The position numbers and the translations under genes are program-made. Under the pieces are notes generated by a model that was not told the DNA's origin, did not search any database, and saw nothing but the letters and a program-made list of their open reading frames with translations. From Prunella strophiata (lineage: Eukaryota; Chordata; Aves; Passeriformes; Prunellidae), in contig JAZBQD010000019.1 in the NCBI GenBank assembly GCA_036583965.1, forward strand, positions 19,511,085 to 19,575,084: a DNA stretch of 64,000 nucleotides. The letters run 5' to 3'. The stretch's first letter is position 1; the number at the start of each line of letters is the position of its first letter. Below are positions 46,522 through 58,859 of the stretch, one piece after another.

Positions 46522-48347
46522 CATAAAGAAGACTTTCAGTTTTACTCTGTGTGGGATATCATTCTTGAGATAATACTTTGGGTTCCACCAAATATTAAAT
46601 CTCAATGCAATGGTATGGCAGTTTTAACAAAGCAGAACAGCTTCATATGAGTGAGTACCTGAAACAGCAAAACAAAACAAATCCCTAGAGCTAGTACTTC
46701 ACAGATTCACAAAGATATTTGACACCTCTCCTCCCTTCCCCCTCCTCTCCTGTTTTGAACAACATTCATGTGTCAAAGTCTTGGAAAACCTTGAGACTGA
46801 GCAGAGTTCAGCAGCAGAGATGGTCTGCTGGGATTCAAAAGGAAACATTTTCTGGGACATTTAAGAGCCACTAATGTGTATTGTAAGACTATCAGACACT
46901 TCCCTAAAGATTCATTGAGCAAGTATGGTTAACCATGCAGAAAAGCACTGAAATACTCTGACTTCTGTAATTCACATTTTTTCAGTGCCAAGTCCAGTGG
47001 GAGCAGCCCTGCTCCCTTCAGCCCAAGCTGTCACTGCTCTCTGTATGCTTTATGTCACCAACCAGATTTCCCTAAACAATACACCAAGGAGGTTAAAGTT
47101 GAAACCAAACTAAGAGAATCACTGAGGAAATAAATCTTCTAAATGAATGAATGATATTTGCCAATATCTGATTTATACAAATCCCCTCCAAATCTCTGAA
47201 GTCCTTTTCTTCACCTCTGGGAAATGTGGCACATTTGAAAGTTCATTTGGTTTTGGTATGGAAATATATGAATATCAATGTATCAATTAGGTCAGGAAAA
47301 GGCGTAATTTGTGAATAACCTGATAAAAACCCACAGTGTTAAAAATCAGCAGTCCCAGACTATCAAAGGATAAAATAAAGTGGCCATCTAACCTGTTCAA
47401 AGGGTAAGTCCTGAAATGACAATTACAACTTTTTTCAGTATCAGGTGGATCCACCCTGTTGATTTCTAAAGACCTAATTTACAAATACCAAAGCTGTGGT
47501 TTTTTTGTGTTTCCCACCTATTTCAATAGTGTCTATGAATCCAACTCTGTGACAAAGGAAAGACATTAGACATTAAAGCATTTCTCCATTACATTTCCAA
47601 TCAGCATGAGTCAATTGGAAATACATTAATATCTGTTCTAACACTGCAACTGAAGTCTCAGCTTACCATGTGAAAAGCTCATATTAAATATTTTCCTGAT
47701 TCATTTATTGTCAAAAGAAAAATGTTTTCAGGGAAAAAAAAAGCTGAAAAAATTGTTTTTAATTTATGGGGAAAGAAAAGTAAAATCAAATTCTGCTCTA
47801 AAATCTTATTACTTCAAGATAATATTGTCACTTTTAATGCTTTGAATTTATATTTACCATAGCAGTTATCAAGTTAAGTGCTTGCTGAAGCCCACACAAG
47901 CTTTTCTACATTTTAGTTCTGCACATAGATATACTTGTCAATTTTCTAAGACATTTATGCTATTCTGTTCATACTTATACAATGTTATTGGAAAAACAAT
48001 GTAGGAAAGTGATGGGACTGCAGTGGTGCATTAAAGAAGCTGTCATTGGCAGTGACAAAAATAATGCACAGGATTAACTTTTAAGTTGGATTCAGTGAGA
48101 TTTTCTTTCCAGTATGGAATGTATGACATGTGAAAGAGTGAACAGATGACATAGAAGGAAACATCCAGTCCAGGAAACAAAGAACCAGGGCCCCTTCAAC
48201 TCTGCCTTCATTCTCAAGTTTCCAACAATAGTTTTACCAAGCTGGATTGTCACACACTGGTAGAACAGCAAGTTTTTGCAATAGGGCTACTTCTGAATAT
48301 AAGGAATATATAACCACTAGCACTTCTATAAACTCCGTGTTCTCCAA

Positions 48348-48434
48348 ATATATATATATATTTTCGGTTTTGTTTGTTTGTTTTGCTTTTTGATGTATTT
48401 GGGAGGGGAGGGTGTGGGGGTGGTGGTGGTGGTG
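48348..48434. repeat. Composite simple repeat: TA, GTTT, then G-rich/GGT
   Basis: A TA run (48348-48360) is followed by GTTT units (about 48367-48385) and then a G-rich tract. GGGAGGGGAGGGTGTGGGGG at 48401-48420 has four G-runs of three or more with 1-3 nt loops, the canonical G-quadruplex pattern, and runs into five GGT units to 48434. Confidence 0.92.
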
Positions 48435-48579
48435 TTTTGTTTTTATTCCACAGATTATAGACTTTCCACGCAATATATTTTCTCCTGTATGTGGTTAACT
48501 TTTGATCAAATTTTTCTTAGACATTGATAGATTATCTAATTGAAAGGCAACAACATTAAACTCACAGCCTGGTTAGAAT

Positions 48580-49260
48580 CAGAAAAAACAAGGCATTGAC
48601 TGGTGCAGGAATCAGTGAAACAGAGCGAGCCAAAACCAGCTACTCAGTATCAGAGGAGACCAATTGTCCCTAGTGTAAAATCCACCAAGATGCCTCATTG
48701 GGATAATCTGGAGTCAGAAGGCCACACAAACCAAAGGGAGATTATTGCCTAAATGTGAATAAGATTTATTATGAGACCCAGGAAGAAGAGAATTTTAGGA
48801 TTATATAAAATGTACAGGATAATGGCAGGGTGGAGGGGGGTACAAAAGGGAGGAACATGTCTCAGAAAAAAAGAGGTAAAAGACCAGAGAAAAAGAAACA
48901 GTGGTGTGTAAGCAGGTTGCTGATCAGCATGCTTGTCTGACTGACCCCTGGTCCTGATCACCTTCTGTTGTAAACTCTGTTACTGCTGATTTTCCTCATG
49001 AGTGTTCTCTTTGCTCTACATAAGTGTGTATTTATAAGTTATATGTTTATAAACACTCTGTACAAGTGTGTGCATGTGTGATTGAACCAGCATGTATGGA
49101 GCAGCTTCCCAGCATTGCTACCAGTGGACCTGAGGGCACAGGGCTGGAGCAGCTTCCCATCTATCAGAGTGAGGGGGCATCACTGGCTCTAAGAGTGCAC
49201 CAAAGCCAGTGAGAGTAGGCTGGGGAGAAAAAATTTCTTGGGCCCTGAAGTCCACCAGAT
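48580..49260. other. Possible LTR-like or unknown interspersed element
   Basis: This stretch is less AT-rich than its surroundings. It has a C/T-rich block ending CTTTGCTCTACATAAGTG (about 48996-49025), a TATA-like TATTTATAAG, and a GGAGCAGCTTCCCA repeat at about 49098 and 49147 (an exact 14-mer, 49 bp apart). I cannot define both ends or a terminal TG/CA pair, nor recognise a family. It may be an avian endogenous-retrovirus LTR fragment or single-copy DNA. Confidence 0.18.
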
Positions 49261-52200
49261 CTAGCAACTTTTAACCAAATTTATATTTAGTTATAAAAGT
49301 CATTGTCATCTGCATCATCAAGTCAAAATTTTCTTTACCTTTAAAATATATATTCAGGAGCCTGCACAAATTATTACAATAAACTTCATTTACATAGGAA
49401 ATAATAAAAAAAATCATTGCAGCAGTAAATGAAACAAAAGACAAGTGACACAGGCTTCTCCTGGCATTAAAGGTATAATTGAAATGAATTTTGCATGCTC
49501 CAGTGAGTTGATGAACTGGCTACTCATCTTCTAACCATGCATAGCTGAAACAAGTTTTGTTCATTTTCAACCTTCTGTGCCCATTGGCTCCCTCAATTTC
49601 AGTAAATGGGCAAAAATACTCTAAACATATGCTTTGTACACTTCCTGAGCCAATTGTTTTCAATTGCTATTTCTTGGAAAGATTGTTAATTTGCATGGGA
49701 ATTATTTGGAATAATTTAGCTGAGCTGGGGTTAGTGAGATTCAAGTGGTTTAGTCTGAAAAGGTGATTCAAGAGAGCTCGAACAGCAGCATGGGTTGCTC
49801 AGTTTGGACCTATGCAATACAAGCTCTATCATGAAACAGTAAAATATTGATCTGGTAACATTTCTCACTGTGCTGTAATACTTAATTGAAGGAAAACATT
49901 GAAGAAAACCTACTTGAAAGTTATGCAAATAATGAAATACAACAGTAATTAGCATAAAAAATTCCTTTGGAACAGTGTTTCCCCCTATCTGGCGTGACTT
50001 TAGTAAAAGATAAAGCATCACAAAACCTGTCACAGGCCTCTTATGTGTGACAGTCTCCCATGCTCAAGTGATAGCCATATATTTTGAGGAAAGGGCAAGG
50101 ACTTTTCTGGTTTTAACTATTGTGATTACAACAGGCAACTAAGTTAGACATTTTGCAATCTTCAAATTAGTATAAAATAATCATATTTTATAATTAAACA
50201 TGATTATATCTGATAGTTAATATAATTTTGCTCCTGAAATATTCAAGTGACAATGAATCAAATAAGAAAACAGAAAAACAAAGCATCGTGATTGTAGAAC
50301 TCTAGTTGCATATCTAAAAATACTACTAATAATAAAATTCTCCCTTTAGTCAAGGTTTCTATACAAGCTGAGCTGATTCCAGTCATATTTTAAAAGGAAA
50401 TTAGAAGGCTGAAGACCATTTTATAGTTGCTAGTGCTAAGTTGCTCAGAGTCTGCAAAATAGATCAAAACTGGCAGGCTACATTTGTCTCAGTTTCTATG
50501 TCCAATATTTTTGAAGCTGAGCTTCTTCTCAATGATTAAATGGATCTTTTGCTCATTTTCAATGATCTATACCAGAATTACAGTGCTAGGAGGTAAAATT
50601 CAAACTCAGTTTCGGATAAAATAAACTTTAAATTCCTTATATTAATTTCCTGTCTGAAAGCTCATCATTCTTTCTTGTAAGATGTGCAGTATTTATTGAC
50701 CCTTGACCAGATAAGGAACAGAGCAAGATCAGTATAACCAGTATTTTGTCAATAAGCAACTGAAACCAGAGAAGCTGGCACTCAGAAGAAAACATACCCT
50801 GATCCTTTTGAAGACTTTGAAAGTTGAAGCTTTCAAATCCCAAGACCTAAGCTAGCTATGAACACAGTAGACCATCAGAAATCTTCATCAATGTTTGTTA
50901 TAAAATTCTCTAGAAAATCAGTTTAAATTGTGAGCTTTACATTCCCTTTAGATAAGACAGGCTCACTATGGGAAAAAAGAAAAAGATTATTCTAAAATAG
51001 AAAAAATAGGAAAAAAAATTACTGCGAGTCAATATTTATATTTTTTAAGGTAAATAAATGAGGGGAAAAGAGATGTGAATATACTATTAGTGACTGTGTT
51101 TAGATAAAGTAAAAGGAAAATAGTTTCACAGTCAGACTGTACTGAAGCAAATACAGAAATAAGTCTACTAAAAATCTACCAGTTGGATTATAAAAATTCT
51201 GAGTTATTTGACTGAAAAGGGAAAAGTGTATCAAAATATCTATCTCCAGCTCCAGGCAAGGATAGGTCTTGCATGTGTTTAGTTTTGTGTCTTGCCACAC
51301 TCTTCCCTCCTGCTCCCTGGAGGGGCTCCCAGAACGTGTTTCCATAGAACACATTTTACTTTTGCTTATGAAAATACTGATGGTGTAAACAAAATACTTT
51401 TTTTTAATATTTGTGCTGTCATTAGTTTTGCCCCATATCAATATGATCCGTCTTATAGGTAGAAGAAAGAAAATAATTTGATCCCAAATTATAAGTGGTA
51501 ATGCTGAATTAATAACTAGATTTGAAAGTTGCAGATCATTTGTGATTCCTTTTAATGAAAAGTTTTGAATGCTCAACACATATGAAGATCATGACATCTA
51601 AATAATAGAAATGTGGATTTGAGAATGCAATTACTACTTTTTTGTTTAGGAAATTGTATGTAAAAAACCCATATATATTTCTTTTGCTGACCAGATTAAA
51701 AGGAAGATATATACATCTATGGCAGTAAATATTAACAAAAAAAATCATGTAATGTTAAGTATTTAAATATTTTTAGGGTTTTTGTTGTGGTTTTTTTTTA
51801 GCATACCACTTTTAAAAAGTGCTTTTAAATTGTGTCTTATGCAGTTTTAAATATAAAGGCTAATTTCTAACGCAGATAGGCTATACATTTTAAAACAAAG
51901 ACTAAAATCAAAATTAGTATCATTCTTGTTGAAGTACAATTCCAGGGATTTCTCAGTGCATTTCCTTTTGTGTAGCCCTAGACTTATTCATGCATTGGAC
52001 TGGTGAATTCCCTTCCCTTGGCTTTCCTGGTGAGGCTGATAAGGAAGGTACCAATTAGCCCCTTTGCAATGTTCATACAATAACCACTACAGTTCAACTG
52101 GCACTGACAGCCTCACATGCCCTCATGAGATGGAAAATTTTTGTTTCTCTTTTTAGGCAAAAAATCTGTGACTGTTTCAGGGAGCACAGGAACACCTTAT

Positions 52201-54025
52201 TCATATTTCCCAAAGTGTCAGATGTACCATGTCATTTGAAGGAGTTCTGGGGGAGGAGGGCACTTCTTGCTTTCCCCTCCTTGCCTGTTTTGTCACAATG
52301 ACATTGTTGTGGGCAAGATGAATTATACAATATCATCAAGGACATGGTAATATTTGCAGGTGTTTCAGGAGGTTTTGCACATTGACAGAATGAGCAAGAA
52401 TGCTTTTACAGATAACAGGCAATAGCTAGCAACATTTCATTTAAGCAGGCATTGTCAGTGATGTGCGTTTGGAAGAATGTCACTAGTGAGACAGATATTT
52501 TGACTGTTTTCAATGCTGTTGTATTACTGTCTTAAACAGTGTTCTTGCATGAAATATGTCCTAAACAGAGCTTCCTTGGAAAACTAAATACCTAAATGCA
52601 ATTGATTTGGTAGTTTAAAATAATTTCCAATTTGAATTTCATCCTAGAAACCATCCTCAAACCAAAAGAAACAAAGCCAAAACAGAGAATCTTCAAGTTA
52701 TATCTTTTCCTTTTCACAAGGATCTTCTTTTACAAGAACTCTATGCTGCATAAAATTTTAGTGTTTCACAGGCAGCTTTATTTTGTAGCTTTATTCAGCT
52801 GTCTCAGACTGCTGAAACTGAGACTTCATGTTGGAACTTGTTGCCCTGCCATTGTAGATTATTGATTGTCTGCCTCATGCGCGAATACTGAAGGAAAAAA
52901 GTCCTAACTGAGTCCTTTTGTCCTTTTCATTACTGGCCTCCTTTCTATCATCAAGGGGCTTTTCCTATGGTTCCCCATGCAGGATTTTTAGGAAACTTTA
53001 TCATTTGTTTCAAGTGCAAAAAGATATTCTCAGCACAAGAGGAAAGCAGTTGTGAAAGGTGTTACAGAGGTGTCTGTGTGTCAATGATTTTTCAGGAGGT
53101 ACAAAACCACTTAGAAAGTACAGATAGCCCTTAAATCTGTATTTCTTCATTATCTGCCTTTTCTTGACCAGCTTGAAAATTAAGGAGTGGGTTCATAAAA
53201 AATGGCAGATTTTAAGTAGTAGAAAAAAAAAATAGCTTTATTACTTGACATCATTTACAGTCATGGACACAGTTGACACCTGTGTTGCTTAATAACAAGT
53301 TTGCATTCTTTACCACCAGAAAAATGCACTTTCAAGACCAGGGCAATAAAATATACTAAAATAATTTCCCACCTAATACATATGAGTGAGAATTTAGATC
53401 AGCTTGTAGGCATCTTGGAAATATTATTTCTTATTAAATGAGATATAGCACTGGGGGTAGGTTTTTATAGCTAAAAAGCCTTGCAAATATCTAAATCCTG
53501 GAAAACCTTGGGTAATCTGGTGTGGTGAAATGAAGTTCTCTAACTCCTTGCAGGTAGTTCTGTATTTCTGGTCAGAGGTCAAAAGGAATGTCTGTTTAAC
53601 ATCTCAAATCTTGATCAATTCTATGTTAGGAGAAATGTGGCAACAAGGTGTTGGGCTATGGGAAGTGGTGTGACCACAGCTTGAAAAGATGCAGGAAGCA
53701 TCACTCATCGTCCCAGTACTTGTGAATTAAGTCCAGGTGTTATGTGTACCTTACTACAAATTGCTTCAAAATCTGAAAGGCAACTTTTATTTGGCTTCTT
53801 ATTACTAAAAGTGGGATGTACTAATTCAAGCTGTATTTTGATATATTTTATCTATAAGGCTGTATTGTATTTCTAAATCAAACATACTTAGGTTATGAAT
53901 TTTGTGTCCTATGTGTTAGAAATTATACTTTGAAAGAATTTCAGAGACAGTTGTATGCTTAATGTGTCCATTGTTCATTTTGCAGCTCAAATGGGAACAA
54001 AAAAAAAATCTTTTAAATCACAAAT

Positions 54026-54391
54026 ATGAATTCTGATGCCTATAATTTGAGATTTCACAGTGGCCAGCAGCTGAAATTCTGCTTCATTTTCAATAACTCA
54101 ATATTCTTATTGAACAGAAACAATGGGTCTTACTTTAAAGGCTTTAATATTGTAGAATTGATTATCAACTCTCTTACACATGAAAAAAGAAACAAAAAAA
54201 TAGTGGAGTTAGACAAAACAAAACACCAGAAAATCAACTTCACAGTGGAATATTTAATTGAGCAGCTCACTGTACTGGAGATTCTAAGGTGGCAGAAAAG
54301 CTTTATGGAAATTAACTTAACAATCATTCCAAATATCACCTATGTCATGATAGAAGGTGGAAAATCTAGACTGTGTGAAGGCTGCAAATGA
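54026..54391 (+). other. Unexplained 121-codon open frame
   Basis: An ATG at 54026 opens 121 codons ending just upstream of a CR1 fragment. The product would be Asn/Ile/Lys-rich (for example VELIINSLTHEKRNKK) with several N-glycosylation-type sequons, as AT-rich random sequence tends to give. No domain, signal peptide or splice context is recognised. Most likely chance. Confidence 0.08.
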
Positions 54392-54503
54392 AGCTGCCAT
54401 GAAGGGAAGAATAGTGAGTGTTGAAAAAGGTGAAATGAGGTAATAAATGAGATATGTATATTCAGCAGAATGGGCCCCCAAAGTACACTGGCCATATCAT
54501 CAT

Positions 54504-54691
54504 GGTGAAGCTGTGGCACAGGCTGCCCAGGGAGGTGGTGGGTGTGCAAACCCTGGAACTCAAGATCAGCTTGGAGAGTGCTCTAAGCAACCTGGTCTAG
54601 TTGAAGATATCCATGCTTATTGCAGGAGTGTTGGACTAGATGACTGTTAAAAGTCCCTTTCAACCTAAACTATTCTGTGACTCTGTGATTT
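54504..54691 (+). mobile_element. CR1 LINE, 3'-end fragment
   Basis: Plus-strand CR1 3' UTR: GCTGTGGCACAGGCTGCCCA, GGGAGGTGGTGGGTGTGCAA, AGCAACCTGGTCTAGTTGAA, GAGTGTTGGACTAGATGACT, CCCTTTCAACCTAAACTATT and octamers TTCTGTGACTCTGTGATT at the end. About 190 bp, 5'-truncated, non-coding. Confidence 0.93.
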
Positions 54692-57600
54692 AACCTGTAA
54701 TTTAAGAGTTAATATTAAATAAAAGTCAAAAGGAATGAAGACAGTAGTACCCCACACTGTCCTTGTAGCATCAGGCTTCCTCTATCTGTTTTTACTTCTC
54801 AAAGAGAGAAATATGAGAGACAGGTTTATACAGGATTGATGAGACAAGTATCTGTGACAGACAGTAAGGCAGTATTTCAATAAACTTTTTGACTAGATAG
54901 CAGAAAGAGATTAAGTGGAAGCTTTCGGTAACAGATAAGTATATCCCAAAAGATTAAAAAAAAAAAAAAAAAAAAAAAGAAAGAAAGAAAAGGGATTTGC
55001 TGACCAATTAAATGAAAAAAAAAAAAAAAAAAAAAACAAAAAAAAAAAACAACAAAAGCATCATTACTTAAAGATAACATTTTACCAAACTGAACTTTAG
55101 CTGCAAGGTTGCATTAATGATCTGGGTATGGGGGACTGAACAAAATATGAATACGTTATAGCTTTTCCAGTCTATGGATAAACATTGTTGACATTTACAG
55201 GGCAAATGTTTGAGACAGGAGCTTACAACTCCATGTTTCTTTGTCTGAGGATAATGGGCATAAAGTGACATTTTAGAAAAAAGGAAATATTTTTGGAAAG
55301 TAAAAAATCTAGAAAACCTCCCTGACTCTATGAAATTTACATTTAACTATTAATATGATTATTAATTGTGCAATAATTTCTTTATAGACAAAATTAGTTT
55401 TGAAATAGTTACATTCACTTATCTGTTAATTTTAAGAGGTCATAGTTTTCTATTAAAAACATTATTGTTTGCAGTATTTGTATTTTTGATTTCATAATGA
55501 TTTTATTATTTGTATTCTGTTAAGAAGTTTCTCCCAAAATCAGAGTCAAGAACACTGGTTTCATAGGGTCTGGATACTCATAAAATCTTTGCTTCATGCA
55601 CTATTGAACTTAGACCTTAAATTTTATAAGTAATATTCCTGTCTCAAAGGTTATATCCCTGAACCAAAGATAAGCTTATTTTGAATATCATATGAACAGA
55701 ATATTGCATAGGTGACAATTTACAGTCAGTTTGAATTTGAATACAGTGCCTTCAAACTAAGAACTTCTTCCTCTTAAGGGCTTAGAACAGTTCAAAATTT
55801 GTTGATAGCACCATTACTCCACATTAAATATCCATATTTTCCCAGCATATGGAAAAGGCCATATAGCTCAAAATTATTTTCCATTTAGATCACCTGAGAA
55901 CTTTGAATAGAAATGTAAGCAAATGAAAAACAGATTAAATAGCACTTGAGATATGCTCCCATTTATGTAATTGAGTCTGTCTAGCCTGATAGTCACCCAG
56001 GCTGCTTTTATAGCAAATAGAGAGAAAATCAGAAATGGATCTCAAAAGGGAAATTCATTCCAGCCTAAAGGATGGGTTAGGTTATCTTGAATAGACTCCC
56101 AGCACAGGACCAGAGTAATTGCCTCTTGGAAACACTTTCAGTTTATGAGAGAGGTAGTTGATGTGCTTAGTTTAGAACAGACATGTGTTTTAAGATTTCC
56201 TTTATAAATCCACTTTTAGACAGTTTCTGATGAGAATCCACTGCTACACTGTCCGATTTTACTTCAGTTATTGTTATAAATAATTGATTTGGAATATATT
56301 ATTAAGTATATTTTCCCTCTATCTTTAAACGTGGCTTAGTAATTCTTGCTTTGTTTTTCTCCCAAATATGAAATTTCTATATTTTTTTCTCAATTTTAAT
56401 TAAAATCTGAATAATAATGCTCTTATTTCTCTAAGGTTCTGATCCCTCAGTTAAAAAAAATTGATTCTGTTTTGTAAAGAAAAAAAAATATTTATATGTG
56501 TTTTCTGATATTTATTGTTAACAACAAAACAAGATCTATCATTTATAACATTATCAGAACTGCACAGACTTGACATTAAAAAACCCAATAAATATTTGGT
56601 TTTCAATCCACAGATTATGGGACCAGGCAGCTATAGTCATTAAACCTCTAGAATTCCATTTCAATAAATTAATTTTAGAATTTCTGTTTCTATAAGAGCC
56701 ATTTTCTGTGCATTCTAAGCTCCAAAAATAATTATTTGACTCTTAAAATCTACAAAGTGGGTTATTTCTTCAAAAATAAAACAAATTAAAGCATTCTGAT
56801 TGGTTATTTTCAATTTCTTATTATGACATTGAACAACAAAGCCCAAAATGTAATAAGCTAGGTAATGCATTTGAGATTATTTTCTAGTCTTTCCCCAAAG
56901 AGGTTGCTGGATCCATTCGGTGTAACAGCATAAAATATAAATGAAGTCATTTATGAACTGCTGTAACTCAAATCCTGTTCCAGGCCAGTGCTGAAAATGA
57001 GACCTAGTCTCATGTTTTCCTCATATTGGGGAACATAAATAACATTGTTTTCTAGCACACCGGCAAAATATTACTAAGTTCAAAATAAAAAATAAGGGAG
57101 AAAAAAGTATTGAGCTATTTGTAATGGTTATATTAAAATACAAAATCATCCTGAATGTCTTTCCTCTCAAACAGCCTATGGCTGTTTACAGTAACTACAT
57201 GATATGAAAGCGAAAATTGTGCTCTCTTGGAGAAAGTAGTCTGAACTTAGGTTAGATAAATCATGAATGCTACAGAGTGTAGATACCAAATTCTGTTCAG
57301 AAGGATTTATACTGAGATGCAGAAAAGCAGAAAGAGGTAGTTGGACCTTGTTTTTTAACAAGGTCTTTAAAAAGTAGAAATTCAGACTCATGATGTAAAT
57401 TTTTTATTTTGATCTTATTTTAATGAGACATCCAAGAAAAGTCCTCATTTGAAGAATTAGAAGAGGTTACAAATTCAGAAATCCTCTTGGCATTCAGAAT
57501 TCAACTAAGAATTACATTTAATGCAGTAGCCCTTGTTTTAGTTTATATTAAAAAATACTATCTACCTCTCAGTGCAGTTGCATTGAAAGATAAAATCATC

Positions 57601-57840
57601 CTTTGTTTTGGTTTTTGTTCCCTGTATTTCATTTACATTCACCTTAAATTTGCATAAAGTCTTTGACATTGCACAGTCTATTTACTATTAGTCTGATAGC
57701 TTAATATGATAGTTTCAATAAAGTTACAATCACAATCCAAAAAATCAAAAAAAGTCTTGTACTTCAGTTGGAGAGATATATAGGTATCTGCTGTGAACAT
57801 CATTGTACAGGGAGAATGGGAAGGGACAGGAGTCCTTAAA
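54692..57840. other. AT-rich non-genic DNA
   Basis: No gene or transposon recognised apart from the paired poly-A tracts at its left end. The sequence is strongly AT-rich throughout. Confidence 0.6.
54956..55049. repeat. Paired long poly-A tracts
   Basis: A 23-base A-run (54956-54978) leads into GAAA units; after a 22-bp spacer a 22-base (55015-55036) and a 12-base (55038-55049) A-run follow. The arrangement could be two nested retroposed tails or one expanded A-rich repeat. Confidence 0.93.
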
Positions 57841-58850
57841 TAATGGAATTTTGGTCCAAACCAGACCTTTGGAAATCATCCAGTCCACTGTGTCAGAGGA
57901 GGACTATCTGCTAAGTCAAACATAAGAAAATAGATCAGTTTGCATTGGGTCTTTCCAGTAAAGTTATGAAGATCTCCATACATGGACATGCCCCAACCTC
58001 TCTGAACAACCTCTGCCAGTGTGTTACCACACTTACAAGGAAGAAATATTCTGGTTTTCTTTTATGCAACCTGAATTTTCTTTATTGCATTACGTGGTCA
58101 TTGCTTTTTACGTTTTTGATGTAGACCATCAAGTAAAGTCTTTTCTTTATCTTCTAGTTAGTCAAGTGAAAACAGACATTAGATCTCCTACTTAATCTGT
58201 TCTTCATCCTGAACAAATTCTATTTATTCTATTCTATTTCAGGTGCTCTGGCCCCTTAAACATCTTGATGGTCTTCCACTGACTTGTTCTAGTCTGTCAA
58301 CGTCTTACTTCTAGTGACAACCCTAAAATTTTATGTGATATTCTAAATTTTGTCTCTAAGTGTCAAAGAAGAAGAAATAAACACTCTTTTTGACCTACTG
58401 GCTACACTCTTGAGCTTAGCCTTCACTAGTGCAAGGGTACATTGCTGATCTATGCACAATTTTTGTCTACTGAGACTACTATGTCCTTTATGCAAAACTA
58501 CTTTCCTGCCACTCAGCCCCAAGCATGCACTGCTGCATGGAGTAACTCTGCCTCTGGTGAAACAATGCATTCATTTTTGCTGAGCTGTGTGACCTCATCT
58601 TAATGTCACCCATGAAACTGCTGAAGATGCAGTCTATCCTACTGTCTAAGTTGCTAATGATGATTTTAAATAGCATTGATGCCACCACAGTCCCCATGAG
58701 AAATGTCCTCATTACTGGATACCTGTCCAACTTTGAACCCTTAGCCTCTACCATTAGCTGCATCATATAGACATTCCCCCCAACTGATAGTCCAACCATA
58801 CAGATCATATCTCTTCAGTGTGAGTACTCCTGTGTCCCTGTCACATGAAA
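57841..58850 (-). mobile_element. Old, diverged CR1 LINE, ~1 kb including reverse-transcriptase part
   Basis: The antisense CR1 is recognisable but worn. From the left there is TTTGGAAATCATCCAGTCCA, CCCCAACCTCTCTGAACAAC, CTCTGCCAGTGTGTTACCAC, and near 58260 CTTGATGGTCTTCCACTGAC. Further right, ATGCACAATTTTTGTCTACT, GCTGAAGATGCAGTCTATCC and GATTTTAAATAGCATTGATG match the antisense of the region around the reverse-transcriptase catalytic box. Many indels and stops show age, so the boundaries are approximate. The minus frame at 58488-58808 is a remnant of the RT frame, not a host gene. Confidence 0.78.
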
Positions 58851-58859
58851 AGGGGAGGT

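Larger units (their letters stand above)
46522..54503. other. AT-rich non-genic DNA
   Basis: About 8 kb without a recognised CR1. It contains a TA/GTTT/G-rich composite simple repeat (48348-48434), a possible LTR-like stretch (48580-49260) and two longish open frames: 51100-51579 minus (159 codons, no ATG at its first codon, AT-driven membrane-like composition) and 54026-54391 plus (121 codons from an ATG). Neither has a domain I recognise. Confidence 0.5.

Noticed and set aside
46053..46526. Several overlapping frames of 67-149 codons on both strands
   Set aside because: All lie in or run just past a single antisense CR1 fragment; the minus frame shows the CR1 motif [12 protein letters not shown], and the plus frames are its shadows.
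51100..51579. 159-codon minus frame as a membrane-protein gene
   Set aside because: The first codon is GTG on the minus strand, the composition is that of AT-rich random sequence, and no domain or splice context is present. A frame of this length is only slightly above chance in 64 kb over six frames.
58343..58808. Minus frames of 75 and 106 codons as genes
   Set aside because: They fall within the old CR1 and read as degenerate reverse-transcriptase sequence.
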